Notes under the pieces: generated by a model | Databases searched by the model: none | The model's input: the letters and a program-made list of their open reading frames with translations, nothing else | Told to the model about the DNA's origin: nothing | Assembly (NCBI GenBank): GCA_023301245.1 | Contig: JALZUV010000268.1 | Location: forward strand, 1-16,105 | Direction of reading: 5' to 3' | Length of the DNA: 16,105 nucleotides | DNA from: Rickettsiales bacterium | Lineage (GTDB): Bacteria > Pseudomonadota > Alphaproteobacteria > Rickettsiales > JALZUV01 | Made by a program: the position numbers and the translations under genes | Shown here: in pieces, positions 1 through 7,903 of the stretch | Layout: the number at the start of each line of letters is the position of its first letter | How positions within the stretch are numbered: the first letter of the stretch is position 1

Positions 1-2384
1 CGCACTTTCATATAGTGGCACGAAAGCTGTGGTAGGGGCTCTTCTAGCTGGGTAAGTTCATGATAATGCGTGGCAAATAAGCCGCGACATTGGGTGGTGT
101 CGTGCAGATGTTCCACCACTGCCCATGCCAGCGATAGGCCATCATAGGTGGCTGTGCCACGGCCAATTTCATCTAATATTACCAATGAATTTTCGGTGGC
201 TTGGTTGAGGATGGTGGCAGTTTCAACCATCTCGACCATGAAGGTGGAGCGCCCACGCGCCAAATCATCTGCCGCGCCCACGCGTGAAAATAGCTTGTCG
301 ATAATACCGATTGTTGCGGCGCTTGCAGGCACAAAACTGCCCATTTGCGCCATAATGGCAATTAATGCATTCTGTCGTAAGAAGGTCGATTTACCCGCCA
401 TGTTCGGGCCCGTTAGTAGCCATAATTTCTGGGCGTTGGAGAGGTCGCAATCATTGGCAATAAAACTGCCTGAATCTTTGGCTAAAAATTGCTCTACGAC
501 AGGATGGCGTGCTTGTTTAATTTCAAATTCATTACCTGTGGTGAGGGTGGGGCGAGTATAATTTTGGTCAATGGCGAGGGCGGCGAGGGCAGTGGCGACA
601 TCTAGCCCCGCAATGGCGCGCGCAGTAATGGCCAGCGTGTCTGATTTTTGCACGGTTTGGATGACGAGTTTTTCAAAACATTCCAGCTCTAGCTTCAGCG
701 CTTTGTCTGCCGCTTCAGACAGCTTATGTTCTAGCTCGGCCAGTTCTTTGCTGCTGTAGCGCAGAGCGTTTTTCATGGTTTGACGGTGAATAAATTTATC
801 CGTCATTTTGCCTTCATGTGTGGGCGTAATTTCAACAAAATAACCCAGCACATTATTGAATTTTATTTTGAGCGTCGTAATGCCTGTATCTGCCGCATAG
901 CGCTGCTGGAGCGAGGCCATCAGGCGCTTGCTTTCATCGCGCAATATCCGAAATTCATCGAGCGCTGCATGGTAGCCTTTGGCGATAAAATTACCATCGC
1001 GCGCTAGCATAGGCACATCGGTTTGTAAGGCGGATTCTAACTCTTGGCGCAATTCATCATGCGCATCTAATCCACTGGCGATATTTTTTAGTAATGCATT
1101 ATCAAGGTGCGGCGAATGTTCGAGTAATTCGCGCAAAGCCAAGATGGCATTTAAACTGGTGCGAATCATGTTTAAATCGCGCGGGCCGCCTCGTCCTAGG
1201 CAGAGGCGTGAAAGAGCGCGCTCAAGGTCGGGGCATTGTTTGAGAATATCACGAATTTGCGCCGATAAATCGCGCTTTTCAACAAAACATTGCACGTAAT
1301 TAAGGCGTTTTTCAATTTGAGCGACATCGGTCAGTGGGGTGGCGATACGCTCGCTAAGTAAGCGCCCGCCGCCTGCAGTAATCGTGCGGTCGAGGCTATG
1401 TAATAAGCTGCCTTTTTTGCCACCGGAAAGGGCGTGAGTTAATTCTAAATTTCGGCGTGTTGCAGGGTCAATCGCCATCCATTCATTGCGCGCAATAAGG
1501 CGCGGTTTTTCCAAGCGCGGCATCACGCCTTTTTGCGTGAGGTCAATATAGTTGAGCAAGGCCGATGCGGCAGCTAAATCGCTGCGGCTTAATTCGCCAA
1601 GGCTATCGAGCGCATTAAGCTTAAAGGTTTCTTTCAAGCGCTGCGCGCCGCGTGCACTATCAAATAAGCTATCGGGCTGTAAGGTGAGGGCGGTGGCACC
1701 CATTTCCAATGGGCCTTGCGCGGCGAAACTATCGGGCAGTAGAATCTCGCGCGGGTTCATGCAGGCGACGACTTCCTCTATGCGCGTATTCGCCTCAAGC
1801 CGTTGCAGCCCAAATTGCCCGCTCGATAAATCAACCCAGCCGAGGGTTTTTTCGCCTGCCACAATGCCAAGTGCAGCGAGGTAATTACTGCTGCGAGCAT
1901 CTAGCAAGCTATCTTCCGTAATCGTACCGGGGGTAACAACCCGCACCACATCGCGATTGACGATGGCTTTATAGCCACGGGCTTTCTTGGCAGCAGCAGG
2001 ATTTTCCATCTGTTCGCAAATGGCGACTTTTACGCCTGATGCGATGAGCTTTTCTAGGTAAGCCTCATGGCTATGAGCAGGCACGCCGCACATTTCAACT
2101 TCGCGTTCCCCATGTTTGCCGCGTTTGGTCAGCGCAATATCGAGAATTTTGGCGGCCGTAATCGCATCGTCAAAGAAGAGTTCGTAAAAATCGCCCATGC
2201 GGTAAAATAATAGGCAATCAGGGTGGTCAAATTTCAGTTTAAAATATTGCCCCATCGCAGGCGTAGCGATTTCAATATCACGCGCCAATTGTGCTTCACG
2301 TTCATGTTGCGCCGCAGCATGGGTTTTACTTGCTTTTTGTGCGGGTTCTACCCTATCTAAAGTGGCTGCTTTGGCGGCGTTCAT
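1..2384 (-). CDS. mutS: DNA mismatch repair protein MutS (C-terminus cut by window edge)
   Basis: MutS binds mismatched or looped DNA and, with MutL, starts mismatch repair in the cytoplasm. The frame is open from the ATG at 2384 to the left edge, giving 794 visible codons. The mismatch-reading motif Phe66-Tyr-Glu68 sits in the GDFYELF signature of domain I. The ABC-type ATPase has Walker A GPNMAGKS at residues 659-666 and Walker B LDEIGRGTA with Asp738-Glu739, followed by the ATHYHEL segment. E. coli MutS is 853 residues and its Walker A lies about 45 residues earlier, so roughly 100 C-terminal residues (the dimerisation end) should lie outside the window. About 40 residues precede the conserved core, a longer N-terminal tail than in E. 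coli; the next in-frame Met is residue 44, already inside the core, so the upstream ATG is preferred although its ribosome site (AAAGAA) is weak. The gene is divergent from maeB across 45 bp. No frameshift was seen in the translation. Confidence 0.97.
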   Translation of the reverse strand, partial: MNAAKAATLDRVEPAQKASKTHAAAQHEREAQLARDIEIATPAMGQYFKLKFDHPDCLLFYRMGDFYELFFDDAITAAKILDIALTKRGKHGEREVEMCGVPAHSHEAYLEKLIASGVKVAICEQMENPAAAKKARGYKAIVNRDVVRVVTPGTITEDSLLDARSSNYLAALGIVAGEKTLGWVDLSSGQFGLQRLEANTRIEEVVACMNPREILLPDSFAAQGPLEMGATALTLQPDSLFDSARGAQRLKETFKLNALDSLGELSRSDLAAASALLNYIDLTQKGVMPRLEKPRLIARNEWMAIDPATRRNLELTHALSGGKKGSLLHSLDRTITAGGGRLLSERIATPLTDVAQIEKRLNYVQCFVEKRDLSAQIRDILKQCPDLERALSRLCLGRGGPRDLNMIRTSLNAILALRELLEHSPHLDNALLKNIASGLDAHDELRQELESALQTDVPMLARDGNFIAKGYHAALDEFRILRDESKRLMASLQQRYAADTGITTLKIKFNNVLGYFVEITPTHEGKMTDKFIHRQTMKNALRYSSKELAELEHKLSEAADKALKLELECFEKLVIQTVQKSDTLAITARAIAGLDVATALAALAIDQNYTRPTLTTGNEFEIKQARHPVVEQFLAKDSGSFIANDCDLSNAQKLWLLTGPNMAGKSTFLRQNALIAIMAQMGSFVPASAATIGIIDKLFSRVGAADDLARGRSTFMVEMVETATILNQATENSLVILDEIGRGTATYDGLSLAWAVVEHLHDTTQCRGLFATHYHELTQLEEPLPQLSCHYMKV

Positions 2385-2429
2385 AATATAGAATTCTTTT
2401 TTAACATTTAATAAGAGATTAAACGAGCA

Positions 2430-4700
2430 ATGGCCAACGATAAAGATAAAAACTTCAATGAAGAAGCATTAGCATTTCATGCAGACGGCAAACCCGGTAA
2501 AATTGAAATTACTCCCACCAAACCGTTGATGACCCAGCGTGATCTGTCGCTGGCCTATTCCCCCGGTGTGGCTGCGCCTTGCGAGAAGATTTTTGAAAAC
2601 CCTGATGATGCCTATAAATATACGGCCAAGGGTAACATGGTTGCGGTAATCTCGAATGGTACGGCAGTATTAGGCCTCGGAAATTTAGGTGCACTCGCCA
2701 GTAAGCCCGTCATGGAAGGGAAATCTGTTCTGTTCAAACGTTTCGCCGATATTGATTCGGTTGATATTGAAGTGGATACGGCCGATGTGGATGAGTTCGT
2801 TAATTGCGTAAAATATTTAGGCCCAAGCTGGGGTGGTATTAATTTAGAAGATATCGCCGCACCAGAATGTTTCATCATTGAGCAGAAGCTTAAAGAGGTG
2901 ATGGATATCCCTGTTTTTCATGATGACCAACATGGAACTGCCATTATTTGTGCAGCAGGTTTAATTAACGCCGCTAAAGTTTCGGGCAAAGAATTAAAAG
3001 ATTTAACCGTGGTCGTTAACGGTGCAGGTTCGGCAGGGATTGCTTGCTTGGAACTGATTAAAACCATGGGCGTGCCCAGCCAGCAAGTTATTTTATGTGA
3101 CCGTGATGGTGTAGTTTACGAAGGTCGCACAACAGGCATGAACCAGTGGAAATCTGCCCATGCTATTAAAACCGACAAACGCACCCTGATGGATGCCTTT
3201 ACCGATGCAAATGTGTTCCTTGGCCTTTCAGCACCAGGGGTGGTGAGCCAAGAAATGGTGAAAGCCATGGCACCTAACCCTGTTATTTTTGCAATGGCTA
3301 ACCCCGTTCCAGAAATTATGCCAGAAGAAGTTCATGCGGCGCGCGATGATGCGATTGTCGGCACGGGTCGTTCTGATTATCCAAATCAGGTGAATAACGT
3401 GATGGGCTTCCCTTATATTTTCCGTGGCGCGCTCGATGTGCATGCACGCGAAATTAACGAAGCAATGAAAATTGCGGCAGCAACCGCCTTGGCACAATTA
3501 GCCGAAGAAGATGTGCCTGAAGAAGTGGCCTCGGCCTATCAAGGCGAGACATTGGAGTTTGGTAAAAATTATATTATTCCCACGCCTTTTGACCCGCGCT
3601 TGATTACGACCATCCCTGTAGCCGTGGCGCAAGCGGCGATGGATAGTGGTGTGGCAAAACGCCCCATCAAAGACATGCCTGCTTATGTGCGCGAACTAGC
3701 GGCTCGCCGCGATCGTCGTGCGAACAGCCTAACGCGCGTTTATGATAATTTAAAAGAAAACCCAACCAAGATTATCTTTGCTGAAGGCGAAGATGAAAAT
3801 GTGATTCGCGCAGCATTGCGCTGGCGTGATAGCGGCTTTGGCGAGTGTATTCTTGTTGGCCGATCTGACAAAATGGAAGCGGCGTTTGAGCGCATTGGCG
3901 TGAATGACCGCACGGGCTTGGAAGTGATGAATGCCGCCATAAGCGACCATAATGACGATTATATCGACTATCTTTATAACAAGTTGCAACGTAGTGGCTT
4001 CTTAAAGCGCGATGTAATTCGTATGGTGAAAAATGACCGCAACACCTTTGCTGCTTGCATGCTTGCACTCGGCCATGGCGATGCGATGGTGACGGGTAAA
4101 ACCCGTAACGCCAGCGTCAGCCTTAACCAAGTTCGCAATGTGATTGATATTAAAAAGGACGACACGCTCTTTGGCATGTCGATGATGCTGACCCACGATC
4201 GCACGGTATTTATCGCCGATACGGTGGTGAATGAATTGCCAACCGCGCCGGAGCTTGCCGATATCGCCCGTGCTGCAGCACGCAAAGTGCGCCAAATGGG
4301 GCATGAGCCGCGTGTGGCCTTCCTTGCATATTCAAACTTTGGCAACCCTATGCGTGCCCGCGCCGAGCATATTCGCGAAGCCGTCGCCATTTTAGATGAA
4401 CGCGATGATGTTGATTTTGAATATGAAGGCGAAGTAACGGCGGATGTAGCGTTGGATGAAAAACTGCGTCACATGTACCCGTTCAGCCGCCTAAGCAAAC
4501 CGGCGAACATCCTCATTATGCCAGGTTTGCATAGCGCGCATATCAGCATGAAAATGCTTCAGCAACTAGGTAATGGTGTGATGATTGGCCCTATTATGGT
4601 GGGCCTTGATAAGCCCGTTCAAATTGTGCAAATGAGCGCCAATGTGAATGAGATTGTAAATCTTGCTGCCTTAGCAGCGGCCGATGCGATTGCAAAATAA
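2430..4700 (+). CDS. maeB: NADP-type malic enzyme with C-terminal phosphotransacetylase-like domain
   Basis: This enzyme oxidatively decarboxylates malate to pyruvate, normally making NADPH, and links the TCA cycle to pyruvate and gluconeogenic metabolism. The 756 residues match the usual length of the fused bacterial type (E. coli MaeB is about 759). The malic domain carries SLAYSPGV at residues 40-47, the FHDDQHGTA signature at 163-171, the dinucleotide-binding GAGSAG at 198-203, then FAMANPVPEI and NQVNNVMGFPY. From about residue 440 to the end there is a phosphotransacetylase-like domain (FAEGEDENVI, AYSNFGNP, YPFSRLSKPANI, GPIMVGLDKP). In characterised MaeB proteins this domain is regulatory, sensing acetyl-CoA, and does not act as a transacetylase; the same role is inferred here. 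The ATG at 2430 has a short GAG two bases upstream and AAGAGA further up, so the start is reasonable but not proved. The gene stands alone and ends before a strong terminator. The NADP preference is assumed from the family. Confidence 0.95.
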   Translation: MANDKDKNFNEEALAFHADGKPGKIEITPTKPLMTQRDLSLAYSPGVAAPCEKIFENPDDAYKYTAKGNMVAVISNGTAVLGLGNLGALASKPVMEGKSVLFKRFADIDSVDIEVDTADVDEFVNCVKYLGPSWGGINLEDIAAPECFIIEQKLKEVMDIPVFHDDQHGTAIICAAGLINAAKVSGKELKDLTVVVNGAGSAGIACLELIKTMGVPSQQVILCDRDGVVYEGRTTGMNQWKSAHAIKTDKRTLMDAFTDANVFLGLSAPGVVSQEMVKAMAPNPVIFAMANPVPEIMPEEVHAARDDAIVGTGRSDYPNQVNNVMGFPYIFRGALDVHAREINEAMKIAAATALAQLAEEDVPEEVASAYQGETLEFGKNYIIPTPFDPRLITTIPVAVAQAAMDSGVAKRPIKDMPAYVRELAARRDRRANSLTRVYDNLKENPTKIIFAEGEDENVIRAALRWRDSGFGECILVGRSDKMEAAFERIGVNDRTGLEVMNAAISDHNDDYIDYLYNKLQRSGFLKRDVIRMVKNDRNTFAACMLALGHGDAMVTGKTRNASVSLNQVRNVIDIKKDDTLFGMSMMLTHDRTVFIADTVVNELPTAPELADIARAAARKVRQMGHEPRVAFLAYSNFGNPMRARAEHIREAVAILDERDDVDFEYEGEVTADVALDEKLRHMYPFSRLSKPANILIMPGLHSAHISMKMLQQLGNGVMIGPIMVGLDKPVQIVQMSANVNEIVNLAALAAADAIAK

Positions 4701-4711
4701 AGCCTGAAAAC

Positions 4712-4748
4712 AAAAAAACCCTGTTCCAATTAAGGAATAGGGTTTTTT
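4712..4748. terminator. Bidirectional Rho-independent terminator between maeB and the lipoprotein gene
   Basis: An A-run plus CCCTGTTCC (4712-4727), a six-base loop (4728-4733) and GGAATAGGGT running into six T's (4734-4748) form a hairpin whose arms pair with only one G-T mismatch position. The arm begins with seven A's and ends in a T-run, so the structure has a U-tract when read from either strand. It lies 11 bases after the maeB stop and 20 bases beyond the end of the leftward lipoprotein gene, so it probably ends both transcripts. Confidence 0.9.
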
Positions 4749-4768
4749 ATGTTTAAGGATTTCAAGCC

Positions 4769-5326
4769 TTAAAGTTGAAGTTTAATGCTTGAAACATCAC
4801 CAATTGCATCTTCGCAATTTGATGAGCCTTCATCATAGTTGGTGAGGCACCAATGCGTGTGAATTGGTGCATTTTCCCAATATGCGGTTTTTCCTGGGGC
4901 GTAATCAACCACAAGTGTTAGTGTCTCAAAGGACTCCTTCTTCGATTGATACGGAAAGTTCTCTCCGATAAGGATAATCCTTTCCAGCTTGCCAGCATCG
5001 TCATACGTTCGGATTTCTAGTCTCACTCCACTTGTAGCATCGTAAGCTAATTCGCTTACAAGCTCGTCTTGCCCATTGACGATAACTCTTTCGAGCAAAT
5101 ACCTCCAGCCGATAGCTTGGCCTTGGTTGTTATAAGTCGTTTCGTCTCTGGGGCTGCCATCTACTAATTCCCACAATTGTGAGAAGTTATAAATTTCGGC
5201 AATTGCCCAGCGTTGATTTATCTGGTTATTCTCTGATGTAGGAGAATATCCAAAGTTATCATCGTCATGCGAGCATGAAGTAAACAATAAGATTAATGCT
5301 GATAATATAAATAATAACTGTCTCAT
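4769..5326 (-). CDS. Small lipoprotein of Bacteroidota-like type, function unknown
   Basis: This encodes 185 residues whose family is not recognised. The N-terminus is a lipoprotein signal: Arg at position 2, a hydrophobic stretch over residues 4-16, and a cysteine at residue 18 in the context LLFTSC. The mature protein would start C-S-H-D-D-D-N. In Bacteroidota an acidic run just after the lipid cysteine (SDDDD-like) is the known surface-export signal, and an LLFTSCS-DDD start is common there. Ser at +2 would fit outer-membrane sorting in a proteobacterium. The body has several Y-x-x-x-G hairpin-like stretches (TYNNQGQ, YDATSG, TYDDAGKLERI) resembling loose YD-type beta repeats, and two late cysteines (HWC and SNC) that could form a disulphide. 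The ATG has no Shine-Dalgarno: the leader is A/T only for 12 bases except one C. It converges on maeB and shares its terminator. A substrate or partner cannot be named. Confidence 0.8.
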   Translation of the reverse strand: MRQLLFILSALILLFTSCSHDDDNFGYSPTSENNQINQRWAIAEIYNFSQLWELVDGSPRDETTYNNQGQAIGWRYLLERVIVNGQDELVSELAYDATSGVRLEIRTYDDAGKLERIILIGENFPYQSKKESFETLTLVVDYAPGKTAYWENAPIHTHWCLTNYDEGSSNCEDAIGDVSSIKLQL

Positions 5327-5355
5327 GATTTTAATTTTTGAGCGAGTTAAATGGG

Positions 5356-5363
5356 CAAAATTA
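5356..5363 (-). promoter_or_regulatory. Possible Bacteroidota-type -7 box upstream of the lipoprotein gene
   Basis: On the minus strand this reads TAATTTTG, an exact match to the TAnnTTTG -7 element known for Bacteroidota primary sigma factors. It lies 29 bases upstream of the lipoprotein ATG, which would give a short leader. No TTTG-like -33 element is seen at the expected distance. One six-position match in AT-rich DNA can easily be chance, so this is a weak call. No good sigma-70 -35/-10 pair was seen in the same stretch. Confidence 0.25.
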
Positions 5364-5533
5364 CCACTTCAATTTTATGTTTTTTTGAGGAAATTATCCT
5401 AAAGCTAATAAGCTAAAAAATAGATGAAATATATCATCTGTAAGGTTCTGCAAAAAGAGAACATAAAAAAGCCTCATCACCATAACTCATTTGTGCGTCA
5501 GTTTAATGACAATGCAGTTATTAATTTCATTCT

Positions 5534-5563
5534 TTGTTAACTCTCTTTAGATATAGATAGATA
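5534..5563 (+). promoter_or_regulatory. Weak sigma-70-like promoter candidate for fadN
   Basis: TTGTTA at 5534-5539 could act as a -35 box and TAGATA at 5558-5563 as a -10 box, with an 18-base spacer. Both are imperfect. The -10 overlaps the 5552-5573 dyad, as would be expected if a repressor bound the dyad, but no regulator gene is in the window. The ribosome site AGGGCGAG ends three bases before the ATG at 5584 and is good. Confidence 0.3.
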
Positions 5564-5583
5564 AACATCTATAGGGCGAGAAC

Positions 5584-7902
5584 ATGACAGAGATTAAAAA
5601 AGCAGCAGTTTTAGGTTCAGGCGTAATGGGCAGCGGTATTGCCGCGCATCTTGCAAGTGCGGGGGTAGAAGTGCTCTTGTTGGATATTGTGCCCAAAGAT
5701 GGTGGCCGTAATTCTCTCGCCGAAAGCGCGATTGAGAAACTGAAGAAAGCTAAACCTGCACTGATTACTCATCCTAAGAAGTTGAAAAACATTACCGCTG
5801 GTAATTTAGATGATGATTTAGAGAAGCTAAAAGAGTGCGATTGGATTATTGAAGTGGTGCTAGAGCGCCTTGATATTAAACATAGTGTTTACCAAAAGAT
5901 TGCACCTTACCGCCGCGCCGATGCGATTGTTTCGTCTAATACATCAACCATCCCATTGGGTTCGCTTGTTGAGCCGATGGATGATGATTTCAAAAAACAT
6001 TTCATGGTGACTCACTTCTTTAACCCCGTGCGCTATATGCAGTTGCTGGAGATTGTTCAAGGCGAGAAAACTAGCCCTGATGCGGTGAAGAAAATAAAAA
6101 AATTCGCCCATATAAATTTGGGTAAAGGCTATGTATTCTGCCACGATACTCCGGGGTTCATCGCCAACCGTATTGGCGTATTTTGGCTGACCCTTGGTTT
6201 GTTGGAAGCGATTAAGCAGGGCATTTCGGTTGAAGCAGCCGATGCGGTGATGAGCCGCCCAGTAGGAATTCCCAAAACAGGCGTATTTGGTTTGTTCGAT
6301 TTAATCGGGATTGACCTCATGCCGCTTATCGCCAAAGAGCTAAAAGATGCATTGCCAGAATCTGACCCATTCTGCCAAATTTACGAAGAGCCTGAATTGG
6401 TGCAGAAAATGATTGCCGATGGCTATACAGGCCGCAAAGGTAAGGGCGGTTTTTATCGCCTGAATAAAGAGGGGGGTGGCCGCGTTAAAGAGGCTATTAA
6501 TCTTTCTAATGGCGATTACGCAACGGCTAACAAGCCACGCCTAGCATCGGTTGATGCCGCACGCGGCGGCTTACAAAATTTAGTAGAACATAAAGATGAA
6601 GGTGGAGCTTACGCGCGTGCTGTATTACTGCCAATGTTGCATTATTCCGCAACTTTGCTTGGCGAGATTGCCGATGATATTCCTGCCATCGACCGCGCGA
6701 TGCGTTGGGGCTATAATTGGAAATTTGGCCCATTCCAACTGATTGATAAATTGGGCACTGAATGGTTCGCCAAATGGTGCGCCGAAAATGACATGGCTGT
6801 TCCTGCCATTATCGAAAAAGCAGCGGGCCGCCCACTTTACGAAGGCGAGGCTGCATTAGGTTTAGATGGCCAATATCAAACTATCGCCAAACCTACGGGT
6901 GTATTGTTGCTGTCGGATGCTACACGCGGCAAAACTCCTGTGAAGAAAAATGGCTCGTGCCAGCTTTGGGATATTGGCGATGGTGTATTGCAGCTAGAAT
7001 TCACCAGTAAAATGAATTCGATGGATCCTGATATTCTCGGCATGATGCAAAAGTCAGTCGATGTAGTGAAAGAAGGTTTTAGTGGCCTAGTGATTGGCGG
7101 CAGCGAGGGAACCAACTTCTCTGTTGGTGCAAATCTTGGTTTCTTCCTCTTTGCCGCAAATACCGCAAGCTGGGGCTTATTGTCAGACGTTGTTCGTCAA
7201 GGTCAAGATGCGGTGATGGGCTTGAAACACGCGCCATTCCCCGTAGTTGGCGCGGCGCACGGCTTCGCCTTTGGCGGCGGGTGCGAAACCTTGTTACATT
7301 GCGATGCGGTGCAAGCTCATGTAGAAACTTATACAGGCCTTGTTGAAGTTGGCGTTGGCGTTATCCCTGGTTGGGGTGGTTGTAAAGAACTTCTATTCCG
7401 CGCCTTTAATAGCGAGAAAAAAGGTATCTTTGGTGGTTCAATGCCTGCGACCAAAACGGTATTTGAAACGATTGCGTTAGCAAAAGTTTCAGAATCGGCT
7501 GAACTCGCAAAAGACCTCAATATTCTAAACGCAAAATCACGCATTAGCATGAACCGCGACCGACTATTGCAAGATGCTAAAAACTTAGTGCTAGAACTTG
7601 CCGAAGGTTACACACCACCTGAAGTGGGTACTATCAAGCTGGCAGGGAAATCAGGCCAAGTAGCGCTCGATATGGCCGTCAAAGGCATGGCCGCGCTGGG
7701 CAAAGTAACCCCGCACGACCAAACCGTAGTCGGCCATTTAAGCAAAGTGCTAACAGGCGGCTCTTCCGACTCGACGAAAGAGCTAACCGAGCAAAATATT
7801 CTAGATTTAGAGCATGAGCATTTCATGGAGTTGGTAAAATACACCCCAACATTAGACCGTATTGAGCACATGCTGGAAAAGAATAAACCGCTTAGAAACT
7901 AA
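5584..7902 (+). CDS. fadN: Bifunctional 3-hydroxyacyl-CoA dehydrogenase / enoyl-CoA hydratase (FadN-like domain order)
   Basis: This cytoplasmic enzyme performs two beta-oxidation steps: hydration of trans-2-enoyl-CoA and NAD-dependent oxidation of 3-hydroxyacyl-CoA. The dehydrogenase comes first, with the NAD-binding GSGVMG at residues 11-16, SSNTST, the catalytic His144 in HFFNP paired with Glu156, and Asn195 in DTPGFIANR. Its C-terminal helical domain extends to about residue 420. The crotonase-fold hydratase starts near residue 455. It has an oxyanion segment NFSVGANL (511-518), FGGGCE with Glu568, and VEVGVGVIPGWGG with Glu588. Glu568 and Glu588 are 20 residues apart, like Glu144/Glu164 of rat enoyl-CoA hydratase, so both activities look intact. 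FadB and FadJ have the opposite domain order; this arrangement is that of Bacillus FadN/YusL, and the length (772) fits. No thiolase or acyl-CoA dehydrogenase gene is adjacent, so those must be elsewhere. The symbol is assigned by architecture only. Confidence 0.9.
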   Translation: MTEIKKAAVLGSGVMGSGIAAHLASAGVEVLLLDIVPKDGGRNSLAESAIEKLKKAKPALITHPKKLKNITAGNLDDDLEKLKECDWIIEVVLERLDIKHSVYQKIAPYRRADAIVSSNTSTIPLGSLVEPMDDDFKKHFMVTHFFNPVRYMQLLEIVQGEKTSPDAVKKIKKFAHINLGKGYVFCHDTPGFIANRIGVFWLTLGLLEAIKQGISVEAADAVMSRPVGIPKTGVFGLFDLIGIDLMPLIAKELKDALPESDPFCQIYEEPELVQKMIADGYTGRKGKGGFYRLNKEGGGRVKEAINLSNGDYATANKPRLASVDAARGGLQNLVEHKDEGGAYARAVLLPMLHYSATLLGEIADDIPAIDRAMRWGYNWKFGPFQLIDKLGTEWFAKWCAENDMAVPAIIEKAAGRPLYEGEAALGLDGQYQTIAKPTGVLLLSDATRGKTPVKKNGSCQLWDIGDGVLQLEFTSKMNSMDPDILGMMQKSVDVVKEGFSGLVIGGSEGTNFSVGANLGFFLFAANTASWGLLSDVVRQGQDAVMGLKHAPFPVVGAAHGFAFGGGCETLLHCDAVQAHVETYTGLVEVGVGVIPGWGGCKELLFRAFNSEKKGIFGGSMPATKTVFETIALAKVSESAELAKDLNILNAKSRISMNRDRLLQDAKNLVLELAEGYTPPEVGTIKLAGKSGQVALDMAVKGMAALGKVTPHDQTVVGHLSKVLTGGSSDSTKELTEQNILDLEHEHFMELVKYTPTLDRIEHMLEKNKPLRN

Positions 7903-7903
7903 G

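Larger units (their letters stand above)
5327..5583. other. AT-rich divergent intergenic region between the lipoprotein gene and fadN
   Basis: The 257 bp hold the start signals of two divergent genes. Two dyads are visible. One at 5422-5439 has arms AGATGA and TCATCT separated by six bases. The other at 5552-5573 has arms TATAGAT and ATCTATA separated by eight, and ends just before the fadN ribosome site. Both contain AGAT...ATCT half-sites. An unsupported 38-codon open frame (5424-5540) also lies here. No repeats, tRNA or insertion-sequence ends were seen. Confidence 0.5.

Noticed and set aside
16..30. TGGCACG resembling a sigma-54 -24 element
   Set aside because: It lies inside mutS, and the expected TTGC -12 element is absent (CTGT instead).
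148..561. Plus-strand open frames across mutS (148-561, 979-1299, 1552-1884)
   Set aside because: They lie opposite a clearly conserved MutS frame and encode no recognisable protein.
3740..4390. Several minus-strand open frames opposite the C-terminal half of maeB
   Set aside because: They overlap each other in different frames and oppose a well conserved phosphotransacetylase-like domain; none shows a known motif.
5424..5540. 38-codon open frame in the lipoprotein-fadN gap
   Set aside because: It has an ATG and stop but no ribosome site, and its product (His-rich centre, no known features) looks like chance; it also overlaps the fadN promoter candidate.
4769..5583. Mobile element or genomic island boundaries around the lipoprotein gene
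   Set aside because: No transposase, integrase, tRNA, target-site duplication or terminal repeats could be seen, so any transfer left no visible element.
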